Assembly (NCBI GenBank): GCA_020637365.1
Contig: JACJWE010000001.1
Coordinates: forward strand, 248,001 to 312,000
Direction of reading: 5' to 3'
Origin: Acidimicrobiia bacterium
Lineage (GTDB): Bacteria; Actinomycetota; Acidimicrobiia; IMCC26256; JAGNEX01
Length of the DNA: 64,000 nt
Both the position numbers and the translations under genes were made by a program. Numbering within the stretch: position 1 is the first letter of the stretch; each line of letters begins with the position of its first letter. The notes beneath the pieces were generated by a model that saw only the letters and a program-made list of their open reading frames with translations, was not told where the DNA came from and did not search any database. Positions 31,432 through 41,156 of the stretch are shown here, piece after piece.

Positions 31432-33237
31432 CTATCGGCGGCGTGAGTCGAGAAACATCATCGCTGAACCGAGGCTCAGTAGCAGACCCGCCACGCCGAC
31501 CAGCATCACCAGCGTGCCGCGACCATTTCCCGTGTGGGCGAGGCGCCGAGTCCTCGCTGTCTCCAAGGCCGCTTGAGACCCAACAACTTGAGACCCAACA
31601 ACTTGAGATGGAGTACCGGTGAGAGCCTGCCCCAGCTGGTGACCTAGGTGTGAGGTGCCGGTTTGGCTGGCCGCCGACGTTGGGCCGTTCGTGACGTCGA
31701 TGGTCATTCCCGATACGACGGCGAACGGCGGAACTCCAGGCGACTGGATGGGGGCTACTGGCGTTGCCGAGCCGAGGGGATTGGTGGGTGGGGATCCTTC
31801 TGAAACCGCTTGGGTGGTCGGCGAAACCAGCGTGGTGCTCGTAGCGGTTTCTGAGGTCGTAGCTGCGGTCGACGTCGGGGACGTTGTCGAGCTCGTCGGG
31901 GCTGTTGTCGAGCTCGTCGTCGGGACCGTGCTGGTGGTGTTCGCTGTCGCGGTTGTCGTGGTCGTGCCCAGCGGCGAGCTAGTGGTTGTCGTGTCTGGGG
32001 CAGTCGTCGTGGTTGGTTCGATGGCCGTCGTGCTGGTCGTCGGGGCGTCGGGTGCTGTCGTCGTAGTCGCACCCAAGTCAGCGGTTGTTGTGGTCGGCGC
32101 CACGGTCGTTGTGGTGGTCGGGGCGTCGGACGCTGTCGTCGTCGTAGTCGGTTCGACCGCGGTGGTTGTGGTGGTCGGGGCTGTCGTCGTGGTGGTTGGT
32201 TCGACCGCGGTGGTTGTGGTGGTTGGGGCTGTCGTCGTGGTGGTTGGTTCGACCGCGGTGGTGGTTGTGGTTGGGGCTGTCGTCGTGGTGGTTGGTTCGA
32301 CCGCGGTGGTGGTTGTGGTTGGCGCAGTCACGGTGGTCGTGGTGGTCACAACAGGTGCGACGGCCAACGTCGGTCCGATCCAGGAGAGATGTTCGGTGTT
32401 GCCGTCGCAGTCCGACGGGTACAGATCACACGAATCGTCTTCACCGACGACGACCATCATGTAGGCGACTTCGGCATTTGAGGACTGAAATCCGATCCAG
32501 CGGGTCGATTGATTTCCGCATCCGATGTAATCCGAAGACTGCGGTCCACCACAGAGGCTCTGGTCGGGCGTGGACGTCGGGATCGGCGTCAAGGATAAGA
32601 CGTTTCCGTCAACATCGAACAGCTTGACGTAGGCGGTGACTCCCTGGCCGTCAGTTCGCGTCTCGACGTCTCCAAACCATGCCCCGAACGCTGCCACCGG
32701 TTCGGAGAATGCAAAAAACGCTGCGTCCAGGTTGGCCCCGTCGCCCCCGACCGCGTTCCAGTAGCGAGGCTGACCAGCGGTGTCATAGAGCGAGCTCGGT
32801 CGGGGAGCGCAATCTTGGAGCGACGCAGACGTCGGGTAGTACGGGTCGCGATAGGTCGGTGAATCGTCGGTGCCCCACGAAGCGGGGCTCAATGAGTCGC
32901 GCTCTGTTGGAGTGATGTCCTTCTTCCAGACCGATGCAGTGACCGACGATCCTGGAAACACCACCGTGGCGGGCACGTTGGTGGGCGTGTCGCTGCTTCC
33001 TGCCGGATCCGGCACGACCCCGACAGCGATCTCGGTATAGCCACCCGCGTTGACGTCTGCGCGCCATGCATCGTCGGTCAGCTCCGCGAGATCTCGGATT
33101 GATGAGCTCGGGTCCGAACAACTGGTATTGGTGCTGGCCACTTCGTCGCTGATCGTCAGCGTCGGAACCGCGCCGGCGCCAGTAGGAATAGCTGCGATAG
33201 CTGCCAGCATGACAAGTCCGGTCAGCAAGGTGCGCAT
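31432..33237 (-). CDS. Secreted Thr-rich surface protein with LAHTG sorting signal
   Basis: About 601 residues. Signal peptide MRTLLTGLVMLAAIAAIPTG at a start with AAAAGG upstream; the long Arg-rich extension to 33468 is rejected. An N-terminal domain of about 280 residues (with FAFSEPVAAFGAWFGDVETR and several cysteine pairs) has no family I can name, but its strand pattern resembles secreted beta-sandwich domains. A stalk of TTTTTAVEP-type repeats follows. The C-terminus has RRLAHTG, a hydrophobic helix and the charged end DSRRR, a sorting signal of the LAxTG kind used by class E sortases. A 15-base direct repeat just before the anchor codes VVGSQVVGSQ. Confidence 0.82.
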   Translation of the reverse strand: MRTLLTGLVMLAAIAAIPTGAGAVPTLTISDEVASTNTSCSDPSSSIRDLAELTDDAWRADVNAGGYTEIAVGVVPDPAGSSDTPTNVPATVVFPGSSVTASVWKKDITPTERDSLSPASWGTDDSPTYRDPYYPTSASLQDCAPRPSSLYDTAGQPRYWNAVGGDGANLDAAFFAFSEPVAAFGAWFGDVETRTDGQGVTAYVKLFDVDGNVLSLTPIPTSTPDQSLCGGPQSSDYIGCGNQSTRWIGFQSSNAEVAYMMVVVGEDDSCDLYPSDCDGNTEHLSWIGPTLAVAPVVTTTTTVTAPTTTTTAVEPTTTTTAPTTTTTAVEPTTTTTAPTTTTTAVEPTTTTTAPTTTTTAVEPTTTTTASDAPTTTTTVAPTTTTADLGATTTTAPDAPTTSTTAIEPTTTTAPDTTTTSSPLGTTTTTATANTTSTVPTTSSTTAPTSSTTSPTSTAATTSETATSTTLVSPTTQAVSEGSPPTNPLGSATPVAPIQSPGVPPFAVVSGMTIDVTNGPTSAASQTGTSHLGHQLGQALTGTPSQVVGSQVVGSQAALETARTRRLAHTGNGRGTLVMLVGVAGLLLSLGSAMMFLDSRRR

Positions 33238-33425
33238 GGCGATCCTTTTCTGGAGGGAACGACCGGTCCGGCCGTCGTCTCTGCGTGGGGCGTGCTCCTT
33301 TTGGGTTCTTCGGCGCAGCCGACGGTGAGTCTTGAGGTAATGCAGAGAATTCTTGAGCCGATCGATAAGAGATCGACAACCAACCCGTGTCAGGGCCGTC
33401 CGAACTTGGGCAAGGCGCGCCGGGT

Positions 33426-34664
33426 TTATGCGTCGCGGGAGCCGCGGGGTTTTGACGCAGCGGACCATGTCGATGCGGTGTTGTGGCGCCGTCCCGCAGG
33501 GTGTCGGTCGACCGTGCGGTGCTGGTCAGCACGGCGGTCGATGCGAATCAACGGTGGCGCGAGTGCGCCGCGCTGGCGGGGGCGCGTGGACTGTGCTGGA
33601 TGGCGCTCTTGTGATTGGACGACCCTCTTGCGTCTCCGGACGCGGACCCGGCTCGGGTTGTTGCGGAGATACCCGATGCCGACGGTCAAGAAGCCACCAA
33701 CGATGACGGCTCGAAGCAGCAGCGGCAGGTTGCGTCCTGAGTCGTTTCCACGCTCATTGGAGCCAGCGAGACGGTTGCCTCCCGGTGAACCGGTATCGGC
33801 GGCCGCCTGAGCTTCCTGATGCGACGAACGTGATGTCGGCTGCGTAGCGACGCCAGGCCCGGCGTCGGGAAGGGTCGTCGGGACGGTGGCGGTAGAACGT
33901 TCGCTCGCGCCCACGACCGTGGTCGTCGACGCGGTCGTGGTGTCGCTCGACATGGCCAAGTCGGCCGCTGACGTCGTGGACACCGCCCCAGTTTGTTGCT
34001 CATCGAGAGCCAGGGGCGCCGTGGTCTCAGTGACGACTGGCGGAGGTTGGGTGACGCCGTTGAGGGTATCGACGGCGAGCGATGCCAGCGTCGAGGCCCC
34101 TCGTGCAGTCAGATGTACACCATCACCCCTGAGCAGCCCGGTGCTGCCGTCAGCAATGGCAGCCCAGTTGGCGTACGCCACGTTTGACCTGTTCGCAGCT
34201 TCGTTGGCCATGACGTTGTTGACGCCTGTGTGGAACGTCTTGGTGTCGGCCAGGCCGACGAGGACAACGCGGGGGGGCCCGGACCTATCGAATCGAGGAT
34301 CTGACCGAGCATCCGGGCGTATCGGGCCGTGTTCTGGCCATCGTTCGCGCCGAGCGACAGGATCACGCTTCCCGCTTGGGAGAACTCCGGCTGTCGCGCC
34401 GCAGCGATGGACACTCTTCGAGGGTTGTCCTGCCGACCACCGCGTCCACCAGTACAGCACCGCCGACCAGTCCCTCGACATAGGGCGAAATAGCAACGGC
34501 GAGTGAATCGCCGAATACGACCGTTTCGCCAGCGGCCCCGCCACTGCCGGGGTCAGAAAAAGCGGGGTCAACAACGACAACAACAAAACAACAAAGGTCC
34601 CGAGGCGGGCAACGACACCGAGCAGGGGACCGAAGGTCAAGGACGGCCGTTTGGCGATGATCAT
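33426..34664 (-). pseudogene. SGNH/GDSL hydrolase, membrane-anchored, three 1-base deletions
   Basis: An N-terminal membrane helix (LGTFVVLLLSLLTPLFLTP) is followed by an SGNH hydrolase spread over three frames: block I VVFGDSLAVAI with the nucleophile serine, VILSLGANDGQN (the N block), and DGVHLTARGASTLA with the catalytic Asp-His. A Ser/Thr linker, a second helix (LPLLLRAVIVGGFLTVGIGY) and a basic tail end it. Single missing bases are inferred at about 34540-34600, about 34419 and within the G7 run at 34271-34277; together they restore the first frame. It could act as an O-acetyl-ester hydrolase or acyltransferase partner on envelope polymers. The start (34664 or 34688) is uncertain. Confidence 0.75.
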
Positions 34665-34688
34665 GCAACCGAGCCGGTTCGACAGCAT

Positions 34689-35057
34689 GACCGAACCCTG
34701 CCTGGACGGGGGCAAGGCGCTGAGGTCAGGGGTGTGACCGAGCATGCACGGGTGTTCGGCATGTTTCCCCTCGGGCATGTTTCGCCGGTAAGCCAGCTTG
34801 GGTGCCGGACTCAATTGGATTGCCCGAACCACTTCGTCAGTACATCCGGTGACTCCAGATGCCCAGTGTAGGTGACTGGTTGCCCACGTTGGGCGGCATT
34901 GGCGAGACGTTGTTAACGATGACTTGACGGTCGCCGAGGTACCTGACCGTGCCTTTGCGCGTCAGATACGCCACAATATGGCCACGTTCGGTGCCGCCCT
35001 CGGGAAGCTTGGGCATCCGCTGAGCGGGAGGCAAACCTAGATGTGAAGGAGGCCGTC
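34689..35057. other. Divergent intergenic region, no gene seen
   Basis: About 370 bases between the divergent SGNH hydrolase and the Gly/Ser/Thr-rich membrane protein. It should hold both promoters. GGAGG at 35048-35052 serves the GTG at 35058. I see no hairpin, operator or small ORF that I would defend. Confidence 0.4.
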
Positions 35058-36107
35058 GTGGCCGATCCCGATCCGATCGACGTTGACGTCGATGTTGGCG
35101 CAGACGAGACGGGGGCGGCCAAGCCCTCCAACCTTGGGAGTCAAGAGTTCTTTTTGACCTTGATCGGGTTGCTCGGGGTGGTGATGATCATCATCGCTGT
35201 CGTGATTTGGGTCAACCGCGATGACGGCGCCGGTGATTCGGACGTCGCTATCGGGGATGACGGCGCTGCGACACCGTCCTCCACGCTGGGCGTTGGCGAC
35301 CTGGCGGTTCCTGCGGGAGTCCCGACGACTGTCGCCGACGCGCTGGGCGTCCCGGGAGCGGCGAACGCTGCTCAACAGCCCGGCGTTCAGAACCCTTCGG
35401 CCGTGCAAGACCCCGCAGCGGCGGCCCGTGCGGCAGCGGCCGCTCAAGCGCAGGCTCAGGCGCAACAGACGGCACAGAACACCACGGCAGCGACGATCCG
35501 CCGGCTAGAGCCAAGTGTCGTCCCCGCTCCCTCTACGGTTCGTACCCCCAACACGGTATCGGTGATGCAGACCACGGGTCGGGGGACCACGGTCAATCAG
35601 ACAACGGGTGGTTCGTCATCCGATGTACAAAGCACCGGTGGTGATACGACCGGCGGCACGACCTCGGCAACGAGTGGGAGTGGCAGCACCACAGGTGGGG
35701 GCTCCACCGGTGGAAGCACGGGGCAGACGTCCTCGGGAAGCACATCGGGTGGCACCACGTCAGCATCCACCACGTCGGGTGGCAGCACCTCTGGTTCAGG
35801 GACGTCGGGTTCGACGAGTTCTGGCAGCACGTCCGGCGGGACATCGTCGATTACCGCACCCGATCCTTCGGTCGATCCACGATACGGCGCACCCGTCGAC
35901 GACGGTGCAGCCGCCCTGGCTAGCTACCTCGTGAGCGTCGGCATTCCCCGAGCCAACGCGAACTGCACAGCGAATACGTATGCTCCGCAACTAACCGATG
36001 CTCAGTGGATTGAGCTGCGGGATGCCCCCCAATACGCGCCAGAGGGTACCGAGCGACTTCTGTCTCAATCGGCGCAAAGCTGCGGGATCAGCCTCGGCTT
36101 CGAATAG
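35058..36107 (+). CDS. Single-pass membrane protein with Gly/Ser/Thr-rich linker
   Basis: About 349 residues. A short acidic cytoplasmic N-terminus precedes one membrane helix (FFLTLIGLLGVVMIIIAVVI), an Ala/Gln-rich stretch (AAAARAAAAAQAQAQAQQ), and a long linker of TSGG, GSTSGG and STTSGG repeats. The C-terminal about 75 residues form a small domain with two cysteines (NANCTANTYAPQLTDAQWIE and SAQSCGISLGFE). No family recognised. The start is GTG at 35058, 5 bases after GGAGG. The ordered C-terminal domain on a flexible arm suggests reaching through the wall. Confidence 0.75.
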   Translation: MADPDPIDVDVDVGADETGAAKPSNLGSQEFFLTLIGLLGVVMIIIAVVIWVNRDDGAGDSDVAIGDDGAATPSSTLGVGDLAVPAGVPTTVADALGVPGAANAAQQPGVQNPSAVQDPAAAARAAAAAQAQAQAQQTAQNTTAATIRRLEPSVVPAPSTVRTPNTVSVMQTTGRGTTVNQTTGGSSSDVQSTGGDTTGGTTSATSGSGSTTGGGSTGGSTGQTSSGSTSGGTTSASTTSGGSTSGSGTSGSTSSGSTSGGTSSITAPDPSVDPRYGAPVDDGAAALASYLVSVGIPRANANCTANTYAPQLTDAQWIELRDAPQYAPEGTERLLSQSAQSCGISLGFE

Positions 36108-36140
36108 CCACTGCTCCACCCTCGCGAAGTAGTTGCGACA

Positions 36141-36182
36141 ATCTCCGAGGTCGGTGATCGATGGATCGCCGACCTCGGAGAT
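36141..36182. terminator. Bidirectional hairpin terminator
   Basis: Inverted repeat of 18-base arms (ATCTCCGAGGTCGGTGAT against ATCGCCGACCTCGGAGAT, one G-T wobble) around a 6-base loop, followed by TTT on the plus strand. It sits between two convergent genes ending at 36107 and 36312 and can serve both. Confidence 0.75.
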
Positions 36183-36311
36183 TTTGCAAGTTCTGTCTTC
36201 CGAACTTGCCAGCGCACCGATGATCGCGGCCTTCGCTGGTCCTGACCGGCGCTGCCCCAGCGGGGATCGGAACGAGCACAGCATCTCGATCTGGCCAGTG
36301 GCGACAATTGA

Positions 36312-38606
36312 TCAGCTGACAGCGTGTGCGATCGGGTTGTCTCGCTCGCCGTCGATCACCGAGAAACTCACGCCCTGTTCGGCTTCCACAAGGTAGGCGG
36401 GCGAAACCATGATGCCGATGTGTTGGTCTCCGTCCTTGTCGGAAAAGACCTGTCCCATGGCGACAACGGTTTCACCGAACTGCACCGCGACGGCAGTCCC
36501 GTCGTTGAGTCCAGACACATCAGCCGAAACAAACGCGGGAATGATGTCGGCGTCGAGGTCGATCGAACGGTAGAGCTCTGGCCGTCTCAGGGTGATTGAC
36601 CCAGACGAGGCCGCGCCTTGGGTGAGTTGGTCGACCGACGTACCGACGAGCGCCCGGTATTTGCCTTCCGCATAGGGATTGAGTGCGCCGTCGTCCTCGC
36701 CATACAGCTCGTAGGCCTGTGTCCAGAATGGGAGAACATCGGGTAGCTCAACCTCTGGCGTCACATATGGCTGGCCACCTTTGGCATACGGCCAAATTCG
36801 TTTGTCGGGGCGCTGTTCACGGGCTTGAAGTAACGACACGCCGTCCAAGGTCAACTCGGTGGCATCGACCTCGGCGACGTCTAGAACGGTTGGAAAGATG
36901 TCGACCGTCTCGACATTGCTGTCATCAATAGCGGCGGTCGTTTGCCCCGGATATTTGATGAACAGCGGCACGCGGGCGATGTCATCAAACGTCTCGGGTC
37001 GGGGTGCTCGTCTGGGCATGCCCGCCTCAAAGGACACGCCATGGTCGGCGACCACGACGACGAGCGCGTCGTCCCACTGTTCAGAGCTCTCCAGCGCGTC
37101 GATCATTTGGCCCAGCATGGTGTCGACATACCCGACCTGGAGCAGGTCGCGCTGTATCTGGTTATCTGCCAGATATTGATCATCCAGCCAGGTGCCGCCC
37201 CCGTTCACAGCGGGCATCGTGATCGTCTTGTTGTACTGCTGACCAGACGGGAGGAAATCGAGAGGCTCATGGGGGATGAGCCCGTGGAAAAACAAGAATT
37301 GGGAGTGCAGATCGGCGTTGAGGCGTTCGACGAAGGCGCGCCATGCTTCGACGCGTGCCTGGCTACCCGTCCTGATATCGGCGGCTATGTCGTCGAACGT
37401 GATCGACTCGTCGTTTGGTCGAGCGCCCGGGGCCACCGGATCTGTGGATACCTCGCCCTGTGCCGACCCTGCATTGTGTGGCACCGACGTTGAGGCGGCG
37501 CCTGTTTCGGTCGATCCGGTTTCGGTTGCTGTGGTTTCGGTTGCTGTAGAGGACGTATCCGATCGATCCGCGGTCGGGTCACCAAATCCTGCCCAACGGT
37601 CGTCGATCTTGGGCAGATCGGCTTTCATGCCCTCGGGCAACACGTTGTGGCCATAGACGATGAAGGTGTCCTTGACCAGTGACGCAAAGCCGCCACCGGA
37701 CGATACGGCCGACGCCTCAGCGTTGCACTCGCCCGTGCAAAGCCGACTCGCGAATTCCCAGGCCACCGTGTCATAGGTTCCCGAGAGCACGGAAAACGCG
37801 TTGTTGGGCCAGTTGGCAGGGATCGGTATCTCGCCGCCGTAGTAGATGCCCGACAGCATCGACGGGATCGATTTGTGTGTCTGAGGGTGTGATGTCGTGG
37901 CGTTTCGGTACCAGGTGCTTGTGCTCGCGAGGCGAGCGAAGTTGGGCAGCCGCTCGGGATCGATCTGGAAATCCGCGCCGATCAGAGTTCCGAGGTTGAA
38001 CTCGTCGAAGGTGATCCACACGATCGGCGTGCCGCTCGAGCGCTCAGCGTTGACGACGGCATCTGCCTGATTCTCGAAGAGGCCCGAGACCTGAGACGCT
38101 CCCAGGAACCAGCCAGCGAAGACGATCGCGACGGGGCTGAGGAACGCCAAGCCCTGTCTGAGCCAGCGATGTCGTTGATAGAGCACCCCACAGCACACAG
38201 CGGAGAGAAGCGTGAACGCGATGGTCAACACATCGCTCGATGGAAACATCGAACGTGCCGACGGTGAGATGACGAGAGCGGCGAACAGCCCAATTCCGAT
38301 CGCCCAAATAGCGCTCAGTGACCGTTGTAACGCCGCACCCATGAGCCATACCAATGTGGGCGGGATCAACAACACAGCCAAGGTGAACGCGATGATGCCA
38401 AGTCGTCCCGTGCCGTGGACAACGAAATAGGTGGCATCGCCGCCGATTGTTTGGAACAACGGCCAAGCGATCGCGGCCGACGAAACCGTTAGTAGGGCCA
38501 GAAAGCGCCAGCGAAGACCTAACTCTGGTTCTATCGGTGGTCGTGTCGAATCCGGTTGGCCCGCGCTGGAACCGTCTACCGGATCAGGGAAATCGTCGAC
38601 TGTCAC
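36312..38606 (-). CDS. Sulfatase/LTA-synthase-like membrane protein
   Basis: About 764 residues. Four or five N-terminal membrane helices (from FLALLTVSSAAIAWPLF) precede a large extracytoplasmic alkaline-phosphatase-superfamily domain: PIVWITFDEFN (first metal Asp), HPQTHKSIPSMLSG (a possible nucleophile Thr), a Thr/Glu-rich insert, then VVVVADHGVSFEAG and the end VDIFPTVLDVAEV. The layout resembles lipoteichoic-acid synthases and phospho-glycerol or ethanolamine transferases. The frame is open to 39128, but that would overlap the sigma gene. GTG at 38606, with AGGA upstream and a short cytoplasmic N-terminus, is preferred; GTG at about 38750 is the alternative. Confidence 0.75.
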   Translation of the reverse strand: MTVDDFPDPVDGSSAGQPDSTRPPIEPELGLRWRFLALLTVSSAAIAWPLFQTIGGDATYFVVHGTGRLGIIAFTLAVLLIPPTLVWLMGAALQRSLSAIWAIGIGLFAALVISPSARSMFPSSDVLTIAFTLLSAVCCGVLYQRHRWLRQGLAFLSPVAIVFAGWFLGASQVSGLFENQADAVVNAERSSGTPIVWITFDEFNLGTLIGADFQIDPERLPNFARLASTSTWYRNATTSHPQTHKSIPSMLSGIYYGGEIPIPANWPNNAFSVLSGTYDTVAWEFASRLCTGECNAEASAVSSGGGFASLVKDTFIVYGHNVLPEGMKADLPKIDDRWAGFGDPTADRSDTSSTATETTATETGSTETGAASTSVPHNAGSAQGEVSTDPVAPGARPNDESITFDDIAADIRTGSQARVEAWRAFVERLNADLHSQFLFFHGLIPHEPLDFLPSGQQYNKTITMPAVNGGGTWLDDQYLADNQIQRDLLQVGYVDTMLGQMIDALESSEQWDDALVVVVADHGVSFEAGMPRRAPRPETFDDIARVPLFIKYPGQTTAAIDDSNVETVDIFPTVLDVAEVDATELTLDGVSLLQAREQRPDKRIWPYAKGGQPYVTPEVELPDVLPFWTQAYELYGEDDGALNPYAEGKYRALVGTSVDQLTQGAASSGSITLRRPELYRSIDLDADIIPAFVSADVSGLNDGTAVAVQFGETVVAMGQVFSDKDGDQHIGIMVSPAYLVEAEQGVSFSVIDGERDNPIAHAVS

Positions 38607-38834
38607 CGGCGAGCGGTCCTGAGATGAGATGATTACCTCGCTGTACTGATTTGGGTCGGTGCCCCATCTGCTCGACGGTCGTCCATTGGAACGGTTCCTT
38701 CGAGCTCTAGGACCGGGTACTCGGGTCGTCGATGATTTTGGTGCGGTCACTTGCACATCATCATCATCGGTGCAGCACTGATGTTTCTTGAGGTCCAAGT
38801 GAACAACGAGCGACAAACAGGGTATTGATCGCTT

Positions 38835-39326
38835 ATGAATAGAACAAGTATGAGTGAAGTCGCCTTCGAGGACACGTACCGGGACCTCTTGCCAGAGGTC
38901 AACGATGTGGTCCGTCGAGTGATGGGCTCTGATATCTCCGCGGATGATGTGGTTGCGGAGACGTTCGCCCGGCTGCATCTGAACTTTCGCAAAGTTGGCG
39001 AACAAGAAACCGTCGATGTTTGGGTGCTGCGCGCGGCGATTGAGCTGTCTTTGGAAGCAGACCGAACCACAGGCGGCATCGGATCTGACTTCGGCACCGA
39101 CCACCGGTCCGCCATGATCGCTCTGCAACGCATGCCGGCTCGACCGCGAGAAGCCCTGCTGCTCAGCTACATGACCGATCGCTCCGATCTGGAACTCGCT
39201 CGGGGTCTGGGGTTGACCGAGCGAAAGTTCACATCGCTGACCCGCACCGGGCTGGCGTTACTGCGGCATTACATGACCGAAGAAGTCGCGGGAGCCACGT
39301 GGGAAGACGACGAAGCATATGAGTGA
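38835..39326 (+). CDS. ECF-type RNA polymerase sigma factor-like protein
   Basis: 163 residues. The N-terminal part looks like sigma region 2 (YRDLLPEVNDVVRRVMG, then ISADDVVAETFARLHLNF, where the DVVAETF block matches ECF sigma DVVQETF). The C-terminal part is a region 4-like helix-turn-helix (MPARPREALLLSYMTDRSDLE, then LARGLGLTERKFTSLTRTGL). It overlaps the next gene by 8 bases, the usual layout for a sigma factor and its membrane regulator. The ATG at 38835 lacks a clear ribosome site; ATG at 38850 is also possible. The target genes are not known. Confidence 0.75.
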   Translation: MNRTSMSEVAFEDTYRDLLPEVNDVVRRVMGSDISADDVVAETFARLHLNFRKVGEQETVDVWVLRAAIELSLEADRTTGGIGSDFGTDHRSAMIALQRMPARPREALLLSYMTDRSDLELARGLGLTERKFTSLTRTGLALLRHYMTEEVAGATWEDDEAYE

Positions 39327-40047
39327 TCCCACCATGGTCGGGCCAGGCTCCGACGATCTGCTGGACGCGGTCTATGAACGGTCTCGCCGCCATACCAATC
39401 GGCAACGTTTGGTGATTGGCGCAGCGGTTGCGGCTCTGTTGCTGCTGTTCATTGTGATTCCAGCGCTCGGCGGCAGTGGGGGTTCGTCCCAAGACGTAGC
39501 AGCAGGCGGCGATTCGCCACCCGATTCGATCGCTGCACTCGGTGCTCCGACATCGACGACGACGACGCCGCCGGTGGCCACCGTCCCGGTCAAGACGGCG
39601 AGTTCATCGAGTAGTTCGACAGCGAAGCCAACGACGACCACGAGCGAGGTCCCGCCAACGGTTGTGACCACCAGGCCAGTCGTATCGTCGTCGACAACGC
39701 CTACCTCCGCTCCGGCGACGAGCTCACCCGCGACGACAACGCCCGCTACCACCGTGCCAGCGACGACCGAGCCGGTGCCCACGACGCTCGCTCCGGCCGA
39801 ACCTCGTCAAGCACAGTGGACCCTGGTTGGCGTCTCCGCCGATGACATGTCGGTGACGGTCAGCTACACGATTCCCGACGGCTGTCACACCTTCGTTGGC
39901 GCCTCAGCACAACCGACCCCTGAGGCCATTCAGGTGTCGGTCCAGTTGTCGTTCCAGCCAGGAGTTGCCTGCGACCTCACACCGACAACCGCCGAGGTGA
40001 CCATTCCGGTGGGTGAACCGGTCGCCGGTCGTCCGATCGTTGCCTAA
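39319..40047 (+). CDS. Single-pass membrane protein coupled to ECF sigma (possible anti-sigma)
   Basis: 242 residues. A short basic cytoplasmic N-terminus (DDLLDAVYERSRRHTNRQR), one membrane helix (LVIGAAVAALLLLFIVIPAL), a Thr/Ser/Pro-rich extracellular linker, and a C-terminal domain of about 85 residues with two cysteines. The start codon lies inside the end of the sigma gene, so translation is coupled. Topology and position fit an anti-sigma factor or sensor, but the cytoplasmic part (about 30 residues) is shorter than a usual zinc anti-sigma domain and has no HxxxCxxC motif. The anti-sigma role is therefore inference. Confidence 0.65.
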   Translation: MSDPTMVGPGSDDLLDAVYERSRRHTNRQRLVIGAAVAALLLLFIVIPALGGSGGSSQDVAAGGDSPPDSIAALGAPTSTTTTPPVATVPVKTASSSSSSTAKPTTTTSEVPPTVVTTRPVVSSSTTPTSAPATSSPATTTPATTVPATTEPVPTTLAPAEPRQAQWTLVGVSADDMSVTVSYTIPDGCHTFVGASAQPTPEAIQVSVQLSFQPGVACDLTPTTAEVTIPVGEPVAGRPIVA

Positions 40048-40116
40048 CCCCGTCCAGACGGCCGATCGCACGGGCCATCGCGACTGTTGGCGGTCGCATG
40101 TCGAGGGTCGAATCCG

Positions 40117-40881
40117 CTAGATCGGGTTGTCAGATTGGAGTCGTTGCAGGATCTGGACGACCTGTTCGGCGTATTCTGGACGGCAGATCAGCAGGTCGGG
40201 AAGCCATGGGTTCTCGTCGTTGTAGATCAGAGGCGAGCCGTCAAGACGACTTGTGTGCAGGCCAGCGTGTCTGGCGACCGCGACGGGGGCCGCTGAGTCC
40301 CATTCGTACTGTCCTCCGCCGTGGGCATAGATATCGGTATCGCCGTGAACGACGCTCATGGCCTTGGCCCCTGCGGAGCCCATCGGAACCAACGAGCCGT
40401 TCAACGCTATGGCCAGCTGATCCGCCATTGCTGGAGGACGCGATCGAGACACGGCGAGGCGCGGGCCACCAAGATGGGCGGGCGCAAGCCGAATCGATTG
40501 CGCTGTTGAGAAGACCTTGTCCTCGGCGGGAAGGGCGACCGCTCCAGCGGTGAGCTCGCCCTTCTGCCAAAGGGCGACGTGCACCGCCCAATCCGAGCGA
40601 CCGCTCTCACCGAACTCGCGAGTGCCGTCGAGCGGGTCGACGATCCAAACTCGATCGGCCGACAATCGAGCGACGCTATCGGCGGCTTCTTCGCTCAGCA
40701 CGGCGTCGTTTGGTCGTTCTTTGCCCAGACGTTCCAAGATCAGATCGTTGGAGCGCTGGTCGCCTTCGGCCTTCAAGATCTCGCTATCGACGCGACCGGT
40801 CCGTTTGCGAATATCGAGCAGCAGCTGGCCAGCGTCACGGGCGATATCGGCAGCGAGTTGCGCATCGTCTGAAATCGGCAT
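40117..40881 (-). CDS. Inositol-monophosphatase-family phosphatase (CysQ/HisN-like)
   Basis: 254 residues. The FIG-superfamily metal motif WIVDPLDGTREF and upstream VLSEEAAD (metal Glu) are intact, and the C-terminal YEWDSAAPVAVARHAG supplies the last metal Asp. These enzymes dephosphorylate inositol phosphate, 3'-phosphoadenosine 5'-phosphate or histidinol phosphate; the GTREF sequence is closest to CysQ-type nucleotidases. The start is ATG at 40881 with GAGGAGG 7 bases upstream. The open frame to 41202 runs through a 15-base tandem repeat and is not coding. Confidence 0.88.
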   Translation of the reverse strand: MPISDDAQLAADIARDAGQLLLDIRKRTGRVDSEILKAEGDQRSNDLILERLGKERPNDAVLSEEAADSVARLSADRVWIVDPLDGTREFGESGRSDWAVHVALWQKGELTAGAVALPAEDKVFSTAQSIRLAPAHLGGPRLAVSRSRPPAMADQLAIALNGSLVPMGSAGAKAMSVVHGDTDIYAHGGGQYEWDSAAPVAVARHAGLHTSRLDGSPLIYNDENPWLPDLLICRPEYAEQVVQILQRLQSDNPI

Positions 40882-41011
40882 GTCCAGGTCCTCCTCGTTG
40901 CCGCTGCAACAGGCTAGTGCCCCAGTAGCGGCGCGGGTCCGCTGTTTCGCTATCCGCGGATACTTCCTGAGAGTCGAGAGTGCCGCGCATCGCTGGGTTG
41001 TTCCCAGCCCG

Positions 41012-41101
41012 GGCTGTCCCTCGCTGGGGTATCCCTCTCCGGGCGGTCCCTCGTCGGCTGTGTCCCCGCTTGACCGTCCCTCGTCGGGCCGTCCCAGGCG
41101 A
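41012..41101. repeat. Degenerate 15-base tandem repeat, about six copies
   Basis: Six consecutive 15-base units follow the pattern GRCNGTCCCTCGTCG; the best copies are at 41042-41056 and 41072-41086. They lie in the 340-base gap between the divergent phosphatase and fadE30. Because the period is a multiple of three, the repeat also keeps open frames on both strands. The gap holds no other gene I can support. Confidence 0.75.
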
Positions 41102-41156
41102 TTCGACGAAGGTGTCGCACGGGATACCGCGGATAGGGAGTGGTGGGGAACGAATA

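Noticed and set aside
31655..32464. 269-codon plus-strand ORF opposite the LAHTG protein
   Set aside because: Shadow of the Thr-repeat stalk; the minus strand has signal peptide, ribosome site and sorting tail.
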